Source: JAIMBK01 sp040755975
GTDB taxonomy: Bacteria; Bacillota; Desulfotomaculia; Desulfotomaculales; Nap2-2B
Reading direction: 5' to 3'
Assembly: GCA_040755975.1 (NCBI GenBank)
Contig: JBFLZY010000119.1
Span: 1-6,781 of the forward strand
Length of the DNA: 6,781 nt
This document shows, one piece after another, positions 4,718-6,781 of the stretch (within the stretch, counting starts at the first letter, position 1; every line of letters starts with the position of its first letter). The translations under genes and the position numbers were made by a program. The notes beneath the pieces were generated by a model. That model ran no database searches. It was not told where the DNA came from and worked only from the letters and a program-made list of their open reading frames with translations.

Positions 4718-5521
4718 GATCTGGACGCCGTCGGGGTTACCTACGGCCCCGGCCTGGCCGGAGCTTTGCTGGTGGGCGTAGCGGCGGCAAAAACCGTTGC
4801 TTATGCCTTGAATATACCTTTGGTCGCGGTAAATCACCTGGAAGGGCACATTTACGCCAATTTTTTGGTCGCGCCGGTGTTGCCGTTTCCCCTGGTTTGC
4901 CTGATTGTGAGTGGCGGGCACACCGACCTGGTTTTCATTGCGCGTCACGGGAGTTACCGGCTGGTGGGGAGCACGCGCGACGACGCGGCCGGGGAAGCTT
5001 TTGATAAAATAGCCCGCGCGCTGGACTTAGGATACCCCGGCGGGCCGGCCATCGAGAAGCTCGCCCAAAACGGCGACGAGGAAGCCGTTCCTTTCCCGCG
5101 GGCCTACCTGGAAGAGGGGACTTTCGACTTTAGCTTCAGCGGTTTGAAAACGGCCGTAGTTAATTACCTGCGCCAGGCGAAGGAGCGGGGGGTCGTGATC
5201 AACAAGGCGGATGTGGCCGCTTCTTTTCAAAAGGCCGTAGTCGACGTATTGGTGGAAAAAACTATCCTGGCCGCGCAAAAATACCGGGCCGGGGCCGTGC
5301 TTTTGGCCGGAGGGGTGGCTGCCAATGCGCGCCTGCGCGCCCTTCTCCAGGCTAACGCCGGGCGGCAAATGCTGACGGTAATTTATCCGCCGCCTGCCCT
5401 GTGCACGGACAACGCCGCCATGATTGGGTGTGCGGCCTACTATAAATATCTGCGGGGTGATTTTGCCCCTTTAACTTTAAACGCGTTTCCGGGTCTTAAA
5501 CTCGGCGAAGAACAATATTGA
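4718..5521 (+). CDS. tsaD: tRNA N6-adenosine threonylcarbamoyltransferase TsaD, 5' end lost in gap
   Basis: TsaD, with TsaB and TsaE, transfers the threonylcarbamoyl group from TC-AMP to A37 of ANN-decoding tRNAs (t6A), an almost universal modification. The 267 visible residues begin DLDAVGVTYGPGLAGALLVG in frame right after the Ns. They contain the metal-binding HLEGH (visible residues 40-44), SGGHTDLV, GEAFDKIARALDLGYPGGP, SFSGLKTAV, the nucleotide-binding GGVAANARLR, and CTDNAAMIG with the third metal ligand. The C-terminus is complete. Full-length TsaD is about 340 residues with HxxxH near residue 111, so about 70 residues including the first ATPase-like motif (typically GIETSCDET) lie in the gap. 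The ATG at 4766 is internal. The partners tsaB and tsaE are not visible. Older names are gcp and ygjD. Confidence 0.96.
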   Translation, partial: DLDAVGVTYGPGLAGALLVGVAAAKTVAYALNIPLVAVNHLEGHIYANFLVAPVLPFPLVCLIVSGGHTDLVFIARHGSYRLVGSTRDDAAGEAFDKIARALDLGYPGGPAIEKLAQNGDEEAVPFPRAYLEEGTFDFSFSGLKTAVVNYLRQAKERGVVINKADVAASFQKAVVDVLVEKTILAAQKYRAGAVLLAGGVAANARLRALLQANAGRQMLTVIYPPPALCTDNAAMIGCAAYYKYLRGDFAPLTLNAFPGLKLGEEQY

Positions 5522-5523
5522 AC

Positions 5524-5599
5524 TGTGGATGAATGCCTGTGGATAATGTGGATAACTATGTTAATAACTTTTTTAGAGCAGGGATCAGGCTGTGGATGA
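5524..5599 (-). promoter_or_regulatory. Cluster of four DnaA-box-like nonamers
   Basis: Written on the + strand, TGTGGATAA occurs at 5538-5546 and again immediately at 5547-5555. This is the exact complement of the classic DnaA box TTATCCACA. One-mismatch copies, TGTGGATGA, lie at 5524-5532 and 5591-5599. All four point the same way within 76 bases, starting 2 bases after the tsaD stop. AT-rich DNA follows (about 5605-5637). The neighbours are not the usual oriC genes, so a DnaA-binding regulatory or titration cluster is more likely than the main origin. Confidence 0.7.
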
Positions 5600-5665
5600 T
5601 GATTCAGAAAATTATAGTAATTATTTGCATTTAAAACAGGTTCCTGCCCAAAGGAGGCTGAAAAT

Positions 5666-6100
5666 ATGGTGAAGGTGAAACAGATCTCCGTTTTCCTGGA
5701 AAATAAGTCCGGGTGGCTGGCGGAGGTTACCAGAGCCTTGGGGGACAATAAAATCAATATTCGCGCTTTATCAATTGCCGATACCACCGACTTTGGGATT
5801 TTGCGCTTAATTGTCAACAGTCCTGACCTTGCTTATAAAATTTTAAAGGAAAGAGGATTTACCGTCAGCGTAAATGAAGTCATCGTCGTCGAGGTAGTTG
5901 ACGAGCCGGGCGGGCTGGCCGAAATCCTGGGTGTTTTAAGGGAAGCGGGAATTAACATCGAGTATTTATACGCTTTCGTCCAGAAGGCGGCAAAGGCGGC
6001 GCTCGTGGTCTTCCGGGTCGAGGAGCTGGAGGAAGCCGTCACGACTTTGCAGGCAAAGGGGATCCGGATTTTAAGCGGGCAGGAAGTATATGCCCTGTAG
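5666..6100 (+). CDS. Tandem ACT-domain protein
   Basis: A 144-residue protein made of two ACT domains and nothing else. Domain 1 spans residues 1-70 (VKQISVFLENKSGWLAEVTRAL, then INIRALSIADTTDFGILRLIV). Domain 2 spans about 71-144 (VIVVEVVDEPGGLAEILGVL, then INIEYLYAFVQ and AALVVFRVEE). Each shows the ACT beta-alpha-beta-beta-alpha-beta pattern with the Gly-x-Leu-Ala/Glu turn that binds small ligands, usually amino acids, at dimer interfaces. Such stand-alone double-ACT proteins often sit beside phenylacetate-CoA ligase or indolepyruvate oxidoreductase genes in anaerobes. No such partner is visible here, so the ligand and target are unknown. ATG 5666 has a strong AAGGAGG (5651-5657) 8 bases upstream. 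It is preceded by the DnaA-box cluster, and TATAGT (5613-5618) is only a weak -10 candidate. Confidence 0.92.
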   Translation: MVKVKQISVFLENKSGWLAEVTRALGDNKINIRALSIADTTDFGILRLIVNSPDLAYKILKERGFTVSVNEVIVVEVVDEPGGLAEILGVLREAGINIEYLYAFVQKAAKAALVVFRVEELEEAVTTLQAKGIRILSGQEVYAL

Positions 6101-6211
6101 CAGATTCCCGGTAATTGCCTGCTTTATTCAAACAAAGCCGCGCCCCAGCTTAAGTCGAGCGGTTTCGCCGATCATTTCCACAGTTAACGTAACAGGAACG
6201 GCGGTAATGAA
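6101..6211. other. 111-base spacer between the ACT gene and folK
   Basis: No gene, clear terminator or promoter can be supported. The only structured element is a loose 5-base pairing (AGCAG with CTGCT, about 6100-6125) before TTTATT, too weak to call a terminator. The reverse strand holds a short open stretch, considered and rejected as a gene. Confidence 0.5.
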
Positions 6212-6739
6212 ATGGGTCCCGTGAGGTGTTTTGTTGGCCTGGGCTCCAATGTGGGGGATAAAGAGGTCAACCTGAAAAAAGCTATTTCTCTGTTGGAAAG
6301 TGAAGAGGATGTTCGGGTAAAAAGGGTGGCGCCTTTCTACCGGACCGCTCCCTGGGGCTTTACCAACCAGGACTGGTTTATCAACACGGTGGCAGAAATT
6401 GAAACTGCGCTTCCACCCGGCGAGCTGCTGAAGATATTGCTGAAGATCGAAGAAAAAATAGGGCGGGTCAGGAAGGTGCGCTGGGGGCCCCGGGTAATCG
6501 ATCTGGATTTATTGCTTTACGGAGATGCCGTTATAAACGAGCCGGATCTTGTTGTCCCCCACCCGCACATGACCAGGCGCGCTTTTGTCCTGGTTCCCCT
6601 GGCCGATCTCGACCCCGATCTGCACATCCCGGGCCACGGCCGGGTTGCCGATTTAAGCGAGAAGACCGGGGAATTAGACCCTGTTGAAAAATTACCGGAA
6701 ATATTTACGTCCAAAGAAGACAGGGGCAATTTGGATTAG
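6212..6739 (+). CDS. folK: 2-amino-4-hydroxy-6-hydroxymethyldihydropteridine pyrophosphokinase (HPPK)
   Basis: HPPK transfers pyrophosphate from ATP to 6-hydroxymethyl-7,8-dihydropterin, giving the substrate for dihydropteroate synthase in folate synthesis. The 175-residue protein has the N-terminal FVGLGSNVGDKEVNL, FYRTAPWGFTNQDWFINTV, the LL.IE..IGR.RK..WGPR segment and the HPPK signature RWGPRVIDLDLLLYG, then the conserved VPHPHM.RRAFVLVPL. The end after about residue 150 is a variable charged tail. ATG 6212 is the only ATG between the upstream in-frame stop (6185-6187) and the conserved core. Its ribosome binding site is weak (GGCGGT, 6200-6205), perhaps allowing low expression. folK often sits with folP and folB, but neither precedes it here; what follows lies outside the window. 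Single-domain HPPK is usually about 160-170 residues, so it appears complete. Confidence 0.95.
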   Translation: MGPVRCFVGLGSNVGDKEVNLKKAISLLESEEDVRVKRVAPFYRTAPWGFTNQDWFINTVAEIETALPPGELLKILLKIEEKIGRVRKVRWGPRVIDLDLLLYGDAVINEPDLVVPHPHMTRRAFVLVPLADLDPDLHIPGHGRVADLSEKTGELDPVEKLPEIFTSKEDRGNLD

Positions 6740-6781
6740 ACCCCCATGCCGCTTTTTCCGCGGTACCAACAGAGGGTGAAA
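6740..6781 (+). other. Sequence after folK; possible start of a following gene
   Basis: An ATG at 6746 opens a frame (MPLFPRYQQRVK) that continues to the window edge, but no ribosome binding site precedes it. Alternatively GAGGGTGA (6772-6779) could be the ribosome binding site of a gene starting just beyond the window. I cannot decide between them, and no terminator is evident after folK. Confidence 0.2.

Noticed and set aside
5595..5603. GATGATGAT beside the last DnaA-like box as a possible DnaA-trio
   Set aside because: The orientation and base pattern do not fit the published trio ([T/A]A[G/A] read 5' to 3') on either strand, so it does not support an origin here.
5538..5640. Main chromosomal origin (oriC)
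   Set aside because: DnaA-type boxes and AT-rich DNA are present, but dnaA, dnaN, rpmH and other normal origin neighbours are absent and the boxes are few. A secondary DnaA-binding cluster fits better.
6077..6130. Possible terminator after the ACT gene
   Set aside because: Only 5-base arms with long loops can be paired, and the T tract is short and interrupted. Not a credible rho-independent terminator.
6128..6260. Reverse-strand open stretch ending in MIGETARLKLGRGFV, extending back into the start of folK
   Set aside because: The peptide looks protein-like, but within folK it is the in-phase antisense of real codons, there is no start codon with a ribosome binding site, and the non-overlapping part is only about 26 codons. 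At most a relic; not supported as a gene.

Overview
The window looks like chromosomal core and near-core sequence of a Gram-positive, spore-former-type Firmicute. A Clostridia/Peptococcaceae relative (Desulfotomaculum/Pelotomaculum-like) is my best guess. The reasons are strong AAGGAGG-type ribosome binding sites, GTG starts, consensus sigma-A promoters, the MtaB-HIT-S21 gene order typical of Firmicutes, and a Bacillus-type AcuA acetyltransferase. The lineage is inferred from gene content and was not tested by a search.

Layout. Bases 1-1141 hold the end of a conserved housekeeping block on the + strand: the C-terminus of the tRNA methylthiotransferase MtaB, a HIT-family nucleotide-binding protein, and ribosomal protein S21 (rpsU, only 58 codons), closed by a rho-independent terminator. 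An AT-rich spacer with several inverted repeats and a small 7-base tandem repeat leads to a TetR-family regulator (1377-1970). That gene runs tail to tail into acuA on the - strand (2586-1957), and the two stop regions overlap by 14 bases. acuA is divergent from a small uncharacterised gene (2804-3124). The region between them holds two back-to-back sigma-A promoters and a perfect 8-base inverted repeat with a 13-base spacer. The small gene has its own terminator.

Bases 3227-4578 encode a HAD-type 5'-nucleotidase-like protein followed after 17 bases by a Sir2-family NAD-dependent deacetylase, probably an operon. A degenerate 8-base tandem repeat then runs into exactly 100 Ns, an assembly gap. 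Beyond it, tsaD (t6A tRNA modification) lacks its first ~70 codons. A cluster of four same-direction DnaA-box-like nonamers, two of them perfect and abutting, follows the tsaD stop. A tandem-ACT-domain protein and folK (folate synthesis) complete the window.

Functional links. AcuA (lysine acetylation of acetyl-CoA synthetase in Bacillus) and the sirtuin (deacetylation) could be the two arms of one acetylation switch, with the TetR protein as a possible local regulator. TsaD makes the t6A37 base that MtaB then methylthiolates, so two successive steps of one tRNA modification are encoded here. I see no mobile element, CRISPR array, tRNA or rRNA, and no clearly new multi-gene system. The most unusual signals are the DnaA-box cluster, the operator-like repeat in the acuA divergent promoter, the altered acetyl-CoA loop in AcuA, and the repeat at the gap.
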